64,000 nucleotides of DNA from Photobacterium swingsii (GCF_024346715.1 NZ_AP024852.1:2480001-2544000), one strand, 5' to 3'. Positions 1 to 9,243 are shown, counted from the stretch's first letter. The notes: generated by a model not told the origin, from the sequence alone. A program made the numbers and translations.

Positions 1-1986
1 TCAACCGTCACTTCAGCAGCAAAAAAGAGCCAAAATATTGCTGAAGTACCTGCCGCTATTTATGTCATTTCTAGTGAACAAATTATACGTAGTGGAGCAC
101 GCTCTGTAGCCGATGCACTTGCGCTTGCCCCCGGCGTGACGGTCAACAAGATCAGTGAGTATAACTGGCAAGTTTCTATACGCGGGCTCAACGAAGTACT
201 GTTTAACAAAGCGCTTGTTATGGTTGATGGGCGTAGTGTTTTTAGCCCATTAATGTCAGGGACTTTCTGGCATACGGTCGATATGGTGATGTCAGATATA
301 GACCGAATCGAAATACTGCGTGGTACTGCTGGAACCATGTGGGGCGGTAATGCCGCTAATGGCGTGATCAATATCATCACTAAAAGCAGCAAAGAAACTT
401 TGGGGCAGCATCTCGAAATAGCCACAGGCGAGCATAGCTATCAAGAAGTCAGCTACCGACATGGCTTTTCAATGAGTGAAAATACCACAGCGCGTATTTT
501 TGTTAAGGGGGTAAAATCTGACTATTACTATGACAATGATGATCCGTGGCAAACCTACCGTGGTGGCTTTCGTTCTGACTACCAACAAGATAATAACGCC
601 GTAACAGTCCAATTTGGTGGCTATCATAATGTTTCTGAGCATTACTGGGAAAACTATGACTTGGCATCAATACCACCCAAAGTCACCCCAACTCAGCTAG
701 CCGATTATTCTCGCGGCGCTTACCTTAGCCTCGATTGGGTACAGAGCAATGATAAGACTGATTATGAACTGCATGCATGGGCTGACAGTAACTCTAAAGT
801 AGAACCCTCTTCCACAGGCGAGTTCTCAACCGTCAATATTGATGGATTAGTGCGTAAACGTCTAACAACGTCGCATGAATTAACGACAGGAGGCGGCATT
901 CGTTTTATACACCGCGATGTAGCCCCTTACACTGAAGATTATTACGCAACCTTAGAGCCTATCGGACGATACAGTAACGACCCCGTCAATACTGATGCTA
1001 TTTATAACCTATTTGGTCAACTCGAAAGCCAAATCAGTGATAATGTCACAACAACTTTAGGGGTCAAAGTTGAGCACTTTAGTCTAAATCATTCGACTGA
1101 AATTCAACCTCAAGCTCGGATTATGTACCAGTACTCACCACAGCAGCAATTTTGGGCTGGTATCGGCCGTGCTGTAGTCACCCCAGCCAGCGTTGAATCC
1201 CTCACCGATGGCTATGCCTTAGGTAAAGTGATTGCCCCTGATCATGATAATTCAGGTACTTACCGTTATTACGACGGTATTTTCTTCACCATGGGTAATC
1301 CAAATATGAAGAATGAATCTGTGGTTACCGTCGATGCAGGCCACCGTATTGCATTAACTTCAGAATTAAATATCGACAGCACTGTTTTTTTTAGTAATTA
1401 TCAGCACTTAAGAATGCTAGAAACAGACCAAAACCCTTGGGTTTGTGCGTATGGTAAATGCAATGATGGTACAACAATGCCAAACAACCTTTTCGTTCAC
1501 CAAACAGAGTTCGGTGATCGATTAAATGCAAACAGCTACGGATTTGAAGCTGCCGTTCGCTGGCAGCCTACTGCTAACTACACCTTAAACACCAGCTATA
1601 GTTTTATTAATACCAAGGCTTATTGTAGTGGCAACGAACTATGTAGTGATGAAGCCACCAGTGGTGCAAAAGTAACTTACAATCATCAACCTTCACATTA
1701 TGTTTCGATTCACTCCTTATGGAGTATTAATGCTGGGTGGCAATTCGATGTATGGTTTAAACATAAATCAAGTGTAAATTCCGACATTATATACGGTGAT
1801 GGTTCTAAACCCTTCTCCGCACCCGAGGTGACAACGGTTGATGTTAGATTGGCCTGGCAAGCAAAGCCAACATGGCCGAAAGTTGAATTGATTATTGATG
1901 CCTTAAGTAAAGCCCCCTACTCTGATGCCCCCAACAAAGCTCAGATAGAGGAAACCGCATACTTACGCAGCTCATGGGACTTTTGA
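1..1986 (+). CDS. TonB-dependent outer-membrane receptor (5' end outside window)
   Basis: The reading frame is open from base 1, so the gene starts upstream. The visible N-terminal part is a plug domain (EVPAAIYVISSEQI, then IRGLNEVLFN, MVDGRSVF, DRIEILRGTAGTMWGGNAAN, GVINIITK), which is the normal TonB-dependent receptor plug signature. The remaining roughly 500 residues alternate short aromatic-rich strands like a 22-strand barrel, and the protein ends on a C-terminal Phe (SSWDF), as outer-membrane barrels usually do. Substrate cannot be read from sequence. The stop lies 2 to 8 bases before the YfiR-like gene, and a diguanylate cyclase follows, so the receptor probably belongs to a signalling operon instead of plain nutrient uptake. 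Family is certain; role inferred. Confidence 0.93.
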   Translation, partial: STVTSAAKKSQNIAEVPAAIYVISSEQIIRSGARSVADALALAPGVTVNKISEYNWQVSIRGLNEVLFNKALVMVDGRSVFSPLMSGTFWHTVDMVMSDIDRIEILRGTAGTMWGGNAANGVINIITKSSKETLGQHLEIATGEHSYQEVSYRHGFSMSENTTARIFVKGVKSDYYYDNDDPWQTYRGGFRSDYQQDNNAVTVQFGGYHNVSEHYWENYDLASIPPKVTPTQLADYSRGAYLSLDWVQSNDKTDYELHAWADSNSKVEPSSTGEFSTVNIDGLVRKRLTTSHELTTGGGIRFIHRDVAPYTEDYYATLEPIGRYSNDPVNTDAIYNLFGQLESQISDNVTTTLGVKVEHFSLNHSTEIQPQARIMYQYSPQQQFWAGIGRAVVTPASVESLTDGYALGKVIAPDHDNSGTYRYYDGIFFTMGNPNMKNESVVTVDAGHRIALTSELNIDSTVFFSNYQHLRMLETDQNPWVCAYGKCNDGTTMPNNLFVHQTEFGDRLNANSYGFEAAVRWQPTANYTLNTSYSFINTKAYCSGNELCSDEATSGAKVTYNHQPSHYVSIHSLWSINAGWQFDVWFKHKSSVNSDIIYGDGSKPFSAPEVTTVDVRLAWQAKPTWPKVELIIDALSKAPYSDAPNKAQIEETAYLRSSWDF

Positions 1987-1993
1987 TTTGATT

Positions 1994-2644
1994 ATGTGGC
2001 ATTCTCATCACGCACTGTATCGTTTTATTTCTCAAGCGTTTAAACACCCAGTGCATACGATGCTATTTTTTATATCCAGCTTGCTTGTCAATGGCGAGAG
2101 CCGAGCCGATCAAAGTAGCGCCTATGATGACTACCAAATTAAAGCCGTTTACATCTATCGCTTTGCGAGTTTTATTCGCTGGCCACAAGCACCTGATCAC
2201 CAAATCCAGTACTGTGCTTATGGCGCCGATAACATCAGCCAAACACTACACCAGCTGGTATTAAACGATCTGAGCGCCAATAAACGGTTGGTGTTCCACT
2301 ACATAGATAACCTGTCTCAAGCGGGTCATTGCGAACTGGTCTATATTAGTCCATCACAGTTTCCTATCAGCCACGATATACCTCAGCTATCAGGTGTGCT
2401 GACCATCAGCAGCTACCCTGACTTTATTGATTACGGTGGCATGATAGAGCTACGAACAGATAAAAAGCGTATTAGACCCATCATAGCGCTTGATATCATC
2501 AAGCAGGCAAATATGGCAATCAGTTCGCAATTATTGCGCATTGCCATTATCGAAAATAGCCTGGCCGTAACGTCAGATAAAGGCCCCCCATCAAAAGAGA
2601 AAGCATTAATTCCACGAGGTCGCTATGCGTCGCTGGATCAATAG
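1994..2644 (+). CDS. YfiR-like periplasmic protein (DUF4154)
   Basis: About 216 residues with a hydrophobic N-terminal export segment (MLFFISSLLVNG) and the family's typical opening YQIKAVYIYRFASFIRWP. In Pseudomonas, YfiR is the periplasmic inhibitor of the diguanylate cyclase YfiN. Here the gene overlaps the downstream diguanylate cyclase by about 20 bases and directly follows a TonB receptor gene. A TTG at 1988 is an alternative start; ATG at 1994 is preferred as conventional, though neither has a clear Shine-Dalgarno. Two cysteines (QYCAYG and GHCELV) could form a disulfide, as known for YfiR. Likely role: senses a periplasmic or outer-membrane signal and restrains the cyclase. No YfiB-type OmpA lipoprotein is visible next door. 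Confidence 0.85.
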   Translation: MWHSHHALYRFISQAFKHPVHTMLFFISSLLVNGESRADQSSAYDDYQIKAVYIYRFASFIRWPQAPDHQIQYCAYGADNISQTLHQLVLNDLSANKRLVFHYIDNLSQAGHCELVYISPSQFPISHDIPQLSGVLTISSYPDFIDYGGMIELRTDKKRIRPIIALDIIKQANMAISSQLLRIAIIENSLAVTSDKGPPSKEKALIPRGRYASLDQ

Positions 2645-4649
2645 CCTTTCACTGGGGCAAAGGATGTCGCTCCCTATCATGGGTTTCATCTTGTTGGTTT
2701 TTTTAAGTTTTCAGGTTATTACTTACCAAACATTCATTAAAAAAGAACGAGCCAGCCTCGTTAGCCGCATAGAAATCCTGGCTCAAGGTGTGGGAATGAA
2801 TCTAACGGCTGCAATTCTTTTTGATGACAGAATTGCAGCACAAGAAATACTGTCATCATTCAAGGCTGAGCATTCAATCGCTTTAGTCGAATTAAATGAT
2901 GGCAAGCTACTGGCACAATATAGTAGCCAAAATGTTGATTACGTTGCCCCTACAGAGCAGCAGCGCATTATCACTAAGCAGCAAGGCTTCCATTTTGGCA
3001 ACTCTATGCTATATCTCGACGTCCCTATCGCCTATGCAGACAAAAGCGAAGCAAGCCTTTTTATAGCTGTATCTTTAGAACAACTACACCAACTGCAAAT
3101 CACTCAATTACAATACAGTTTATTCCTTTTCCTTTTGTATCTCGTCGTATGTGGCTACATAGTCAACCGCCTGCAAGCATGGGTAACCAAGCCGATTGCA
3201 GAGCTTAACAAAGCCATGCGCTCAATTGTTAACGATGATAAAAAACATCAGTTTACCCCCAAAGTAACCACGAACGATGAACTAGGTGAACTAGCAAATT
3301 GCTTTAACGACATGCAGGTAAAACTACAAGAGCGAGATGTAAAGATCCGAACGACCTTACAGCAGTTTAGTCAAGAAAAAGTCTTTGCTGAAGAAGTTGT
3401 CGCAACCGTACAGCACGCGTTACTTGTCATAGATGAAAGTGCCACGATCACACTGGCAAACGACGCTTGTTTTGATGTCCTTGGCGTACCTCAACGCAGC
3501 GCTGTTAAGCAAAACTTCATTCAATTACTGAGACCACAACAGCCAGAACGCTTTAAACACCAGTTAACCTCTGTACTGTCGAATAAACAGCATTTCAACC
3601 ACTATGTGGTTAAGTGCCATAGCCCGCAAACACAAACTGAGCGTACCCTACAAATTGTGAGCCGTCCGCTTTACCACCAAAAGAAGTTCTTATTTGCAAT
3701 TGAAGATATTACGAAGCAACACCTTGCTCAGAAACAACAACGCCTCGCTGCAAACGTCTTTGACAGTAGCCAAGACGCAATCATAGTGCTTAGCCAGAGC
3801 GGCATTATAGAAATGGTCAACCCTGCGTTTGAAAACTTGATTGGGTTTGAGCCTAATGAAGTCATAGGTAAACACTTCCATAGCCTACTGGATATGGCGT
3901 CATACCGCTTAATCGAAAACCATATCCGCAATCATCTGAATGAACGTAATTTATGGCAAGGTGAATACCATCAATTACGTCGTGACGGCTCTACTATCCC
4001 ATTATTATTACGCGTTCACCGACTAACTGATCCGCAAAGCGGCGAAAGTCAGGTGGCAATTGTCGCGTCAGATCTGCGCTCAATTAAAGAAAATGAGCGT
4101 CTTGAACGCTTAGCAACCCACGATTCCCTTACCAATTTACCGAACCGCAGTAAATTACACACTCAGATACAAACGCTGCTAACTCATCAGCAACAAAGCA
4201 AAGACATTTTTGCCGTATTATTTATCGACCTTGATGGCTTCAAAACGATAAATGACAATTACGGTCATGATGTTGGTGATAGTGTTTTAAAGATAGTCGC
4301 CGCTCGAATGTCCCGAACCATTCGCCAAACCGATATGGTTGGCCGCCTTTCTGGTGACGAATTTATTACCGTTATCAATCACGTTGTTGATGCGAGTAAG
4401 GTTGAACAAACGAGTGAACGTATTTTGCATAAACTCCATCAGCCTATTAGTCTTGATGAAAATATCATTGAAGTTGGTGCAAGTATTGGCTGTTATTACG
4501 TCCATCCAGGGGAGTATCAAAACGTGGATGATATTTTGAGGCGTGCAGATAAAGCTATGTATGAAGCGAAAAGAACAGGGAAAGGAAAAGTTGTTATCTT
4601 TAACCCACTCGCTACAGTATCGACAATAAAAACAAAACAGCCCCGCTAG
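2625..4649 (+). CDS. Membrane diguanylate cyclase with HAMP, two PAS domains and GGDEF
   Basis: 674 residues. TM1 at about 13-33, a periplasmic sensor domain resembling the YfiN/TpbB CHASE8 type (NLTAAILFDDRIAAQEIL), TM2 at about 163-182, HAMP (WVTKPIAELNKAM), two PAS-like regions at about 260-370 and 380-480, then GGDEF. The active-site motif is SGDEF at residues 576-580, an accepted active variant, with an intact inhibitory I-site RQTD exactly five residues before it. It should make c-di-GMP with product inhibition. There is no EAL domain. The gene overlaps the YfiR-like gene, which supports joint translation and a periplasmic inhibitor-cyclase pair. A hairpin terminator overlaps its stop codon. 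Confidence 0.92.
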   Translation: MRRWINSLSLGQRMSLPIMGFILLVFLSFQVITYQTFIKKERASLVSRIEILAQGVGMNLTAAILFDDRIAAQEILSSFKAEHSIALVELNDGKLLAQYSSQNVDYVAPTEQQRIITKQQGFHFGNSMLYLDVPIAYADKSEASLFIAVSLEQLHQLQITQLQYSLFLFLLYLVVCGYIVNRLQAWVTKPIAELNKAMRSIVNDDKKHQFTPKVTTNDELGELANCFNDMQVKLQERDVKIRTTLQQFSQEKVFAEEVVATVQHALLVIDESATITLANDACFDVLGVPQRSAVKQNFIQLLRPQQPERFKHQLTSVLSNKQHFNHYVVKCHSPQTQTERTLQIVSRPLYHQKKFLFAIEDITKQHLAQKQQRLAANVFDSSQDAIIVLSQSGIIEMVNPAFENLIGFEPNEVIGKHFHSLLDMASYRLIENHIRNHLNERNLWQGEYHQLRRDGSTIPLLLRVHRLTDPQSGESQVAIVASDLRSIKENERLERLATHDSLTNLPNRSKLHTQIQTLLTHQQQSKDIFAVLFIDLDGFKTINDNYGHDVGDSVLKIVAARMSRTIRQTDMVGRLSGDEFITVINHVVDASKVEQTSERILHKLHQPISLDENIIEVGASIGCYYVHPGEYQNVDDILRRADKAMYEAKRTGKGKVVIFNPLATVSTIKTKQPR

Positions 4650-4661
4650 AGCGAGGCTGTT
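4636..4661. terminator. Bidirectional rho-independent terminator
   Basis: AACAGCC plus CGC pair with GCG plus GGCTGTT around a four-base loop. The stop codon of the cyclase (4647-4649) lies inside the stem and loop. The minus-strand exit is T-rich (TTTGTTTTTATTG), so it also suits the facing gene at 4696-5172. Confidence 0.75.
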
Positions 4662-4695
4662 ATTCATGCATGCTTCTACGAATGTATGCTGCTAA

Positions 4696-5172
4696 TTACT
4701 TTTCACGATGACCTAACGTACAAGAGCCATTTGATTGGAACCAAATAGTCTGTGTTTTCTTACGGCCAATAAGCATAGGGCCATCATCAAAGAATAAGAA
4801 GTTTTTCCAGTTACGCTTGAAAACACCCCACTTGGTTTCAATCAAGTTATACTTCTCGTAACAGAAAAAGACGGTGGTGTTATCTTCCCAATCAATGAAA
4901 TCCAAGATCTCTTGCGGCAACTCAGGCTCGTCGCTATCCCATGCGTCTTGCCATTCAACAGGTTCTGACCACATGGCTTCATTCGCTGCCCAATCATCCT
5001 TTTCGAAATGATCGGCATCAGGGCTTTGGCGACTAATATGATCACGCCAAATATCTGAAGATCGTGCTTGGGTAAAAGGACGGATTAACGCGAGATCCCC
5101 TTCAGGCACAGGCATAGAGGCGTGCGTGAAGATCCACTTACGGGTATAACTATCTAATTCTACGTAGTTCAT
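4696..5172 (-). CDS. DUF2947-like conserved protein
   Basis: 158 residues, cytosolic, no signal peptide or membrane segment. It is rich in Trp, Asp and Glu (DDWAANEAMW, EPVEWQDAWDSDEPE) with a C-terminal half carrying FFDDGPMLIGRKKTQTIWFQ. I recognise it as a DUF2947-type protein found in Vibrionaceae; no function is known to me. It stands alone, convergent with the cyclase operon and ending at the shared hairpin. Family name is from memory and moderately sure; that it is a real gene is very likely. Confidence 0.75.
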   Translation of the reverse strand: MNYVELDSYTRKWIFTHASMPVPEGDLALIRPFTQARSSDIWRDHISRQSPDADHFEKDDWAANEAMWSEPVEWQDAWDSDEPELPQEILDFIDWEDNTTVFFCYEKYNLIETKWGVFKRNWKNFLFFDDGPMLIGRKKTQTIWFQSNGSCTLGHREK

Positions 5173-5301
5173 TCGTCGACCTGAATTCTATTGACGCAGC
5201 AATGTACCTTAGTCAAACGAGATGTTCCAGCACTCCCTTATAATATTCAAATGATCACCGCTCAAAGCCAATATTTGAACTAGCTTTGAGCGTCAACGCT
5301 A

Positions 5302-5523
5302 CTACTTTGTATCCCACAAATTGCTGACCCAGCCCCCCACATGCTCATCAAAATGACTATTCGAATAAGTCTGCTGTTGCTCGACTATGTTTTCACGATG
5401 CGCCCGAGTTTCGAGTAGATGAGAAATATGATTTGCCATCGGATCATTATTCGACGTTAACTGCTTTCTAATCGCCACTTCCTTAATCACTTGAAGTCGA
5501 TAAGCGGAATTCATTTTCTTCAT
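5302..5523 (-). CDS. Small hypothetical protein, 73 aa
   Basis: The ATG at 5523 is preceded by a good Shine-Dalgarno (GAGGTGAG, 5 bases away), which decides this start over a longer in-frame one at 5550. The product (MKKMNSAYRLQVIKEV...SNLWDTK) is polar and mostly helical-looking, with no signal peptide, cysteines or known motif. I do not recognise it. It sits alone between DUF2947 and a long AT-rich gap. Confidence 0.55.
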   Translation of the reverse strand: MKKMNSAYRLQVIKEVAIRKQLTSNNDPMANHISHLLETRAHRENIVEQQQTYSNSHFDEHVGGWVSNLWDTK

Positions 5524-5550
5524 TACTCTCACCTCTTTTGATAAACCCAA

Positions 5551-5880
5551 ATAAAAATAGAAGCCCGACTTTGAATCGTCAAATAAGCATCATCATATTG
5601 TCATTTACACTTGCTAACGATAAGAGTCACGAAAACAACACCTTAGGTAAAAAGGCAAATATCTCAAGGTTTATCGATTATTTGGCGATATTTAGTTGAT
5701 TGAAAAATAAAGAAAAATAAACCCAAACCTAGTTGGATTTTTTTTATTATTTTTTTATGTATCGCGTCACCTTACTGCCACGTCATACTATAGTGGCTCA
5801 GAATCTCTGATTTCGAGTGGAAAGCTATTTCACAGATTGCTAACGTTACTGTTAGATACCCAAGTTTTAGGACGGTTTTT
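5551..5880. other. AT-rich intergenic region with no recognised gene
   Basis: About 330 bases between two divergent genes. It contains A/T tracts (for example around 5738-5760) that may act as promoter UP elements or bends. I see no ORF, tRNA, hairpin terminator or clear operator. Confidence 0.4.
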
Positions 5881-6615
5881 TTGCGTTTTTTTATCGTATT
5901 TATTTTGATCATTACTCCTTTTTATTCAGCGCAAGCAATGCCATTGCCTGAGTTTCATCAGTGTAATAAAACACTCACTTACCAACTGTACTTTAGTGGG
6001 CTTAAAGTCGGCACACTGTCTCGCCATGTCCACTGGCGAGGTAATCAAGCCAAGGTCTATGCTTACGGCAACGCAGACGTTTTAGTAACATCAAGCAAAT
6101 ATAAGAACCAGAGTGAAATGACTTGGTCCGAGGCCCATCAATCCTTCATTACTAAATCTTTTGAACAAAATATTTCAGGGCTTCTTTCACGCAAAGCCAC
6201 TGGCATTTTTAGCGCAAACGGCCAGCAATCCACCATCACAAAAAACGGGGAAACGACAGAGTACGATGATCCTGAGTTCCCGCTACTCGATGGCGATACG
6301 CTGGGGGCGCAATTGCGTTTATTGCTAATCCAAGGCAAGACTAAATTTGATTTTAAAATGCAGAGTACCAGCAAAGTGAGTCATTACTTCTTCGAAGTAT
6401 TAGGCACAGAAAAGCTAGCTACACGTTATGGAGAAGTCGAAACAATAAAGGTAAGGCAAGCCGAAGTCGATGATAGACAAATAGATATGTGGTTTGCACC
6501 AAGCCTCGACTATCAATTGGTAAAAGCCAAGTACAAACGCAATATCTTAAATCTCGAAGCGGAAATACTCAGCATGAAAAAAGAGTGCCCACCGACACTG
6601 TCAGCCAAAAATTAA
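5881..6615 (+). CDS. DUF3108 family exported protein
   Basis: 244 residues with a signal peptide (RFFIVFILIITPFYSAQA, cleavage near residue 19). The mature part reads like DUF3108: LTYQLYFSGLKVGTL near the start and WFAPSLDYQLVKAKY near the end, typical of this beta-rich periplasmic family. Role unknown; some family members sit near LPS or phospholipid genes. The start is a TTG at 5881 behind TAGGACGG; an ATG only appears later inside the signal peptide, so TTG is the better choice. Monocistronic, ending at the hairpin at 6641. Confidence 0.75.
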   Translation: MRFFIVFILIITPFYSAQAMPLPEFHQCNKTLTYQLYFSGLKVGTLSRHVHWRGNQAKVYAYGNADVLVTSSKYKNQSEMTWSEAHQSFITKSFEQNISGLLSRKATGIFSANGQQSTITKNGETTEYDDPEFPLLDGDTLGAQLRLLLIQGKTKFDFKMQSTSKVSHYFFEVLGTEKLATRYGEVETIKVRQAEVDDRQIDMWFAPSLDYQLVKAKYKRNILNLEAEILSMKKECPPTLSAKN

Positions 6616-6640
6616 CAACTGTAGATAGTCAATATTAAAA

Positions 6641-6666
6641 AGAGCCAGTCACTGTGTACTGGCTCT
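6641..6666. terminator. Bidirectional terminator, 9-bp perfect stem
   Basis: AGAGCCAGT (6641-6649) pairs with ACTGGCTCT (6658-6666) around an 8-base loop. T-rich exits occur on both strands, weak on plus and TTTTAATATT on minus, so it serves the DUF3108 gene and the facing zinc-ribbon gene. Confidence 0.75.
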
Positions 6667-6708
6667 CTATATGTTCAGATGATACAACCGGTTCTTGCTA
6701 CAAAGCCG

Positions 6709-6960
6709 CTATTTAGCAAACACTTTGCCACCAATCATTTTAAAAGCAGGCGTGCCCCTTACTAAGGTATCGCGCGCAAACTCAGTATCGCACTCTGGGC
6801 AATGGCATGCTTTTGTCGTGAAGTCTGTCGTTATGCGCTCTTTAAAGCATTTCACTAATGCTCCCTTGCCGCCCTTACGATATTTAAATAATTGTGTTTT
6901 ACAATTGCCACAGTACACATCAACGGTTTTGGTTGGGCCTTTCTTATTAGGTTTTGCCAT
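6709..6960 (-). CDS. Small zinc-ribbon protein
   Basis: 83 residues with two Cys pairs: CGNC (residues 17-20) and CPEC (53-56), plus single cysteines between, on a basic background (KGPTKTV, KYRKGGKGALVK). This looks like a zinc ribbon that could bind nucleic acid. It follows the gamma-glutamylcyclotransferase gene by 5 bases, so it is probably the last gene of the pxp operon. Function not recognised. Confidence 0.7.
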   Translation of the reverse strand: MAKPNKKGPTKTVDVYCGNCKTQLFKYRKGGKGALVKCFKERITTDFTTKACHCPECDTEFARDTLVRGTPAFKMIGGKVFAK

Positions 6961-6965
6961 ATTGA

Positions 6966-7523
6966 TTACTGACGTACCGAGCGAATAAGTTGATCAATGA
7001 TTGGTAAGTGCGAATCAACAATCCCAGCCATATTGCCATATTTAGGCTGATGACGATCATTTTCAAATGCATGATGCCAACCTTGGGTTGAAGAAACAAA
7101 GTACTCAGCAAAAGCATCAGAGATCGACAAGCATCCCGCTAAAACGGTATCTACATAGGTCTGCATGATAGGTTGAATTGCACAGGGTGCTAACGGCTCG
7201 TCTTTTACGTAAACCCACACATCGCCAGACAAAGGTTGATCACTGTTTTGTAACGCAACATCTTGGCTATCAATCCTCATTCGGTGATAACCATGTTCTC
7301 GTTTATCAAATTCCGCTAACGCAGATCTGTCTACTTCAACAATCACGCCATTACACTGGCCCGCCTCAGGAACAACAATCAATGGCGAAATTTTGTAGCT
7401 ACCATCCACTTTGCTCCAGTGACGCTGTAAGCCATTCACCATTGCTGGTATTGCGCGGCCTGTTTGCCCTGTACGTGAACGGGAATGATCATTGATCAAG
7501 CTACCATAGCCAAAGATATACAT
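6966..7523 (-). CDS. Gamma-glutamylcyclotransferase-like protein (AIG2/GGCT fold)
   Basis: The start at 7523 (MYIFGYGSLI) is chosen over 7571 because GGAG lies a few bases upstream and the family begins with this YGSL motif, which binds the gamma-glutamyl substrate. Length about 185. A conserved acidic stretch FDKREHGY supplies the expected catalytic Glu. GGCT enzymes convert gamma-glutamyl amino acids or peptides into 5-oxoproline plus the free amine. The gene follows pxpC by 8 bases on the same strand. Since PxpABC opens 5-oxoproline, the two steps form one route back to glutamate. Exact substrate unknown. Confidence 0.8.
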   Translation of the reverse strand: MYIFGYGSLINDHSRSRTGQTGRAIPAMVNGLQRHWSKVDGSYKISPLIVVPEAGQCNGVIVEVDRSALAEFDKREHGYHRMRIDSQDVALQNSDQPLSGDVWVYVKDEPLAPCAIQPIMQTYVDTVLAGCLSISDAFAEYFVSSTQGWHHAFENDRHQPKYGNMAGIVDSHLPIIDQLIRSVRQ

Positions 7524-7531
7524 TACTACTC

Positions 7532-8518
7532 CTAAAAAGACAGACCAAAAAAGCGCGAAAACTGTTGCCATTCTTGGGTTAACAAGTTGACATCCCCCCG
7601 CTGAAACATCACCTTTTTTCCCGGTGGTGATTGAGCCAGTTTAGCCATATCTACACGTGCTACACAACCTATTTTCGGATAACCTCCGAGTGTCTGCCTG
7701 TCGTTCATCATCACTATGGGTAAGCCATCTGGCGGAATTTGTATTGCGCCATAAGCGATCCCTTCCGAGATAATACTCTCTACTTGCTCGACGATAGGAT
7801 TGCCATCGAAGCGGCACCCCATACGATCACTATTAGGACTGACAGTGTAATCATTATTGAAAAAGTCAGTTTTAAATGCCGATGAAAAAGTGCCCACTTG
7901 GTACGATTCAATCACCCGTAAAACAGTCTCTTGGCTGTAGTCAGGAATACAACGACTCGGTGCCGCTAACGGTGAAAATGGCTTGTCTACTCCCTCTTGT
8001 GGCGCATGCTCAGCAACCGCTAATTGATCACCTGCCGCAATAGGTAAACCTTGCTTAAGTGCTTGTTCAGTCTGCTGCAATAACCCGCCAAGTTGATTGC
8101 GCACCACAGTAGAAACGCTGCCCTGCACTGGCAATACCTTGAACCCACCTTTTACGGCGAGATATGTTCGTAAACCCGTGCGAGGGTACCCTAAACGGAG
8201 CGTTTCACCTTGCTGTAAAACAAAGGTCTGCCAAGACGCTACGGTTTTATCTGGTTCTGAATTGCAGCTAATAACCGCACGACAATCAGCCCCAGTTAAT
8301 ACACAACAAATATCGGCATCTGTTGTCAGACTCAGTTGACCAAAAATGATTTCCAGTTGAGGTGCATTAACCTCATTCGCTAACAGATAATTTGCCCAAC
8401 AATAGCTATGCAGATCCGCCGCGCCACCTTGGCTTAACCCGACATCTGACACGCCAAACCGCCCGCAGTCTTGAATCAAGGTATACATGCCAGCATTAAG
8501 TACAGTTACTGTTGCCAT
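7532..8518 (-). CDS. pxpC: 5-oxoprolinase subunit C (KipA/biotin-dependent carboxyltransferase-like)
   Basis: 328 residues with the family opening (LNAGMYTLIQDCGRFG, then DVGLSQGGAADLHSY) and the later SDRMGCRFDG and PDGLPIVMMNDRQT blocks. PxpC works with PxpA and PxpB in the prokaryotic ATP-dependent 5-oxoprolinase, which converts 5-oxo-L-proline to L-glutamate in the cytosol. A strong GGAGGAG site precedes the ATG, and the gene overlaps the end of pxpB by 13 bases. Formerly annotated as KipA or urea-carboxylase-related; the three-gene context makes 5-oxoprolinase the best call. Confidence 0.92.
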   Translation of the reverse strand: MATVTVLNAGMYTLIQDCGRFGVSDVGLSQGGAADLHSYCWANYLLANEVNAPQLEIIFGQLSLTTDADICCVLTGADCRAVISCNSEPDKTVASWQTFVLQQGETLRLGYPRTGLRTYLAVKGGFKVLPVQGSVSTVVRNQLGGLLQQTEQALKQGLPIAAGDQLAVAEHAPQEGVDKPFSPLAAPSRCIPDYSQETVLRVIESYQVGTFSSAFKTDFFNNDYTVSPNSDRMGCRFDGNPIVEQVESIISEGIAYGAIQIPPDGLPIVMMNDRQTLGGYPKIGCVARVDMAKLAQSPPGKKVMFQRGDVNLLTQEWQQFSRFFGLSF

Positions 8519-9243
8519 AACACTCCTCCTAATTCGAGATATGTCGCACGATCTATCGACTCAAACTGCACTTCATCACCGATTTCAAAAGGCGACATAG
8601 GTTCTGCATTCGGATCAAACAAAGGTTGTGGGCAGTTTCCAATGATCTGCCAACCACCGGGCGAGTCTGCGGGGTAAATAGCCGTTTGCTCATTTGCAAT
8701 CCCTAAGCTGCCCGCAGGAACACGATGCCGAGGGGTTACTAACCTTGGTGTCGCGATACGCGCATCAACAGAAGCTAAAAACGCGAAACCGGGGGCAAAT
8801 CCAATAGCACAAACCGTATAGCGTTGCTGGCTATGTAAACGGATCACTTCATCAATGCTCACCTGAGCATGCTTAGCGACCGTGTCCAAATCAGGCCCTA
8901 CGCTCACATTGTAATACACAGGCAACACGACTTGTTTCCCTGACTTAATGTGATTATGTGCCGATAGACTTGCTCGTGCACTTACATCAGCTTCAAAGCC
9001 ACACTCTTTGTAGATCTGCTGTAACTGAGTAATAATTCGAGCTAGTTCAAACTCGGTACAGTATGCCGGATGTAGTTGTAATAAAAGTGAACAATATGAC
9101 GGCGTGATCTCAACGAATGCAGACGGGAGTACTTGCTTAATTTTATGTACATAACGCGCAATATCAGCGGTTAACTCAACATCAATCTTGTCACCTAAAT
9201 ACACCATTAAGGCTGTTTCAGCGGTGCGTTCAATCCGTATCAT
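8506..9243 (-). CDS. pxpB: 5-oxoprolinase subunit B (KipI-like)
   Basis: 245 residues with the cyclophilin-like allophanate hydrolase subunit 1 signature: VYYNVSVGPDLDTVAKHA, IGFAPGFAFLASVD, PRHRVPAGSLGIA and YPADSPGGWQIIG. Partner of PxpC in the 5-oxoprolinase complex. It starts on an ATGA overlap with the stop of pxpA, indicating translational coupling. No odd features. Confidence 0.92.
   Translation of the reverse strand: MIRIERTAETALMVYLGDKIDVELTADIARYVHKIKQVLPSAFVEITPSYCSLLLQLHPAYCTEFELARIITQLQQIYKECGFEADVSARASLSAHNHIKSGKQVVLPVYYNVSVGPDLDTVAKHAQVSIDEVIRLHSQQRYTVCAIGFAPGFAFLASVDARIATPRLVTPRHRVPAGSLGIANEQTAIYPADSPGGWQIIGNCPQPLFDPNAEPMSPFEIGDEVQFESIDRATYLELGGVLWQQ

Noticed and set aside
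4348..4365. SGDEF in place of GGDEF as sign of an inactive cyclase
   Set aside because: Ser at the first position is tolerated in active cyclases, and the I-site RQTD is intact; the enzyme is probably active.
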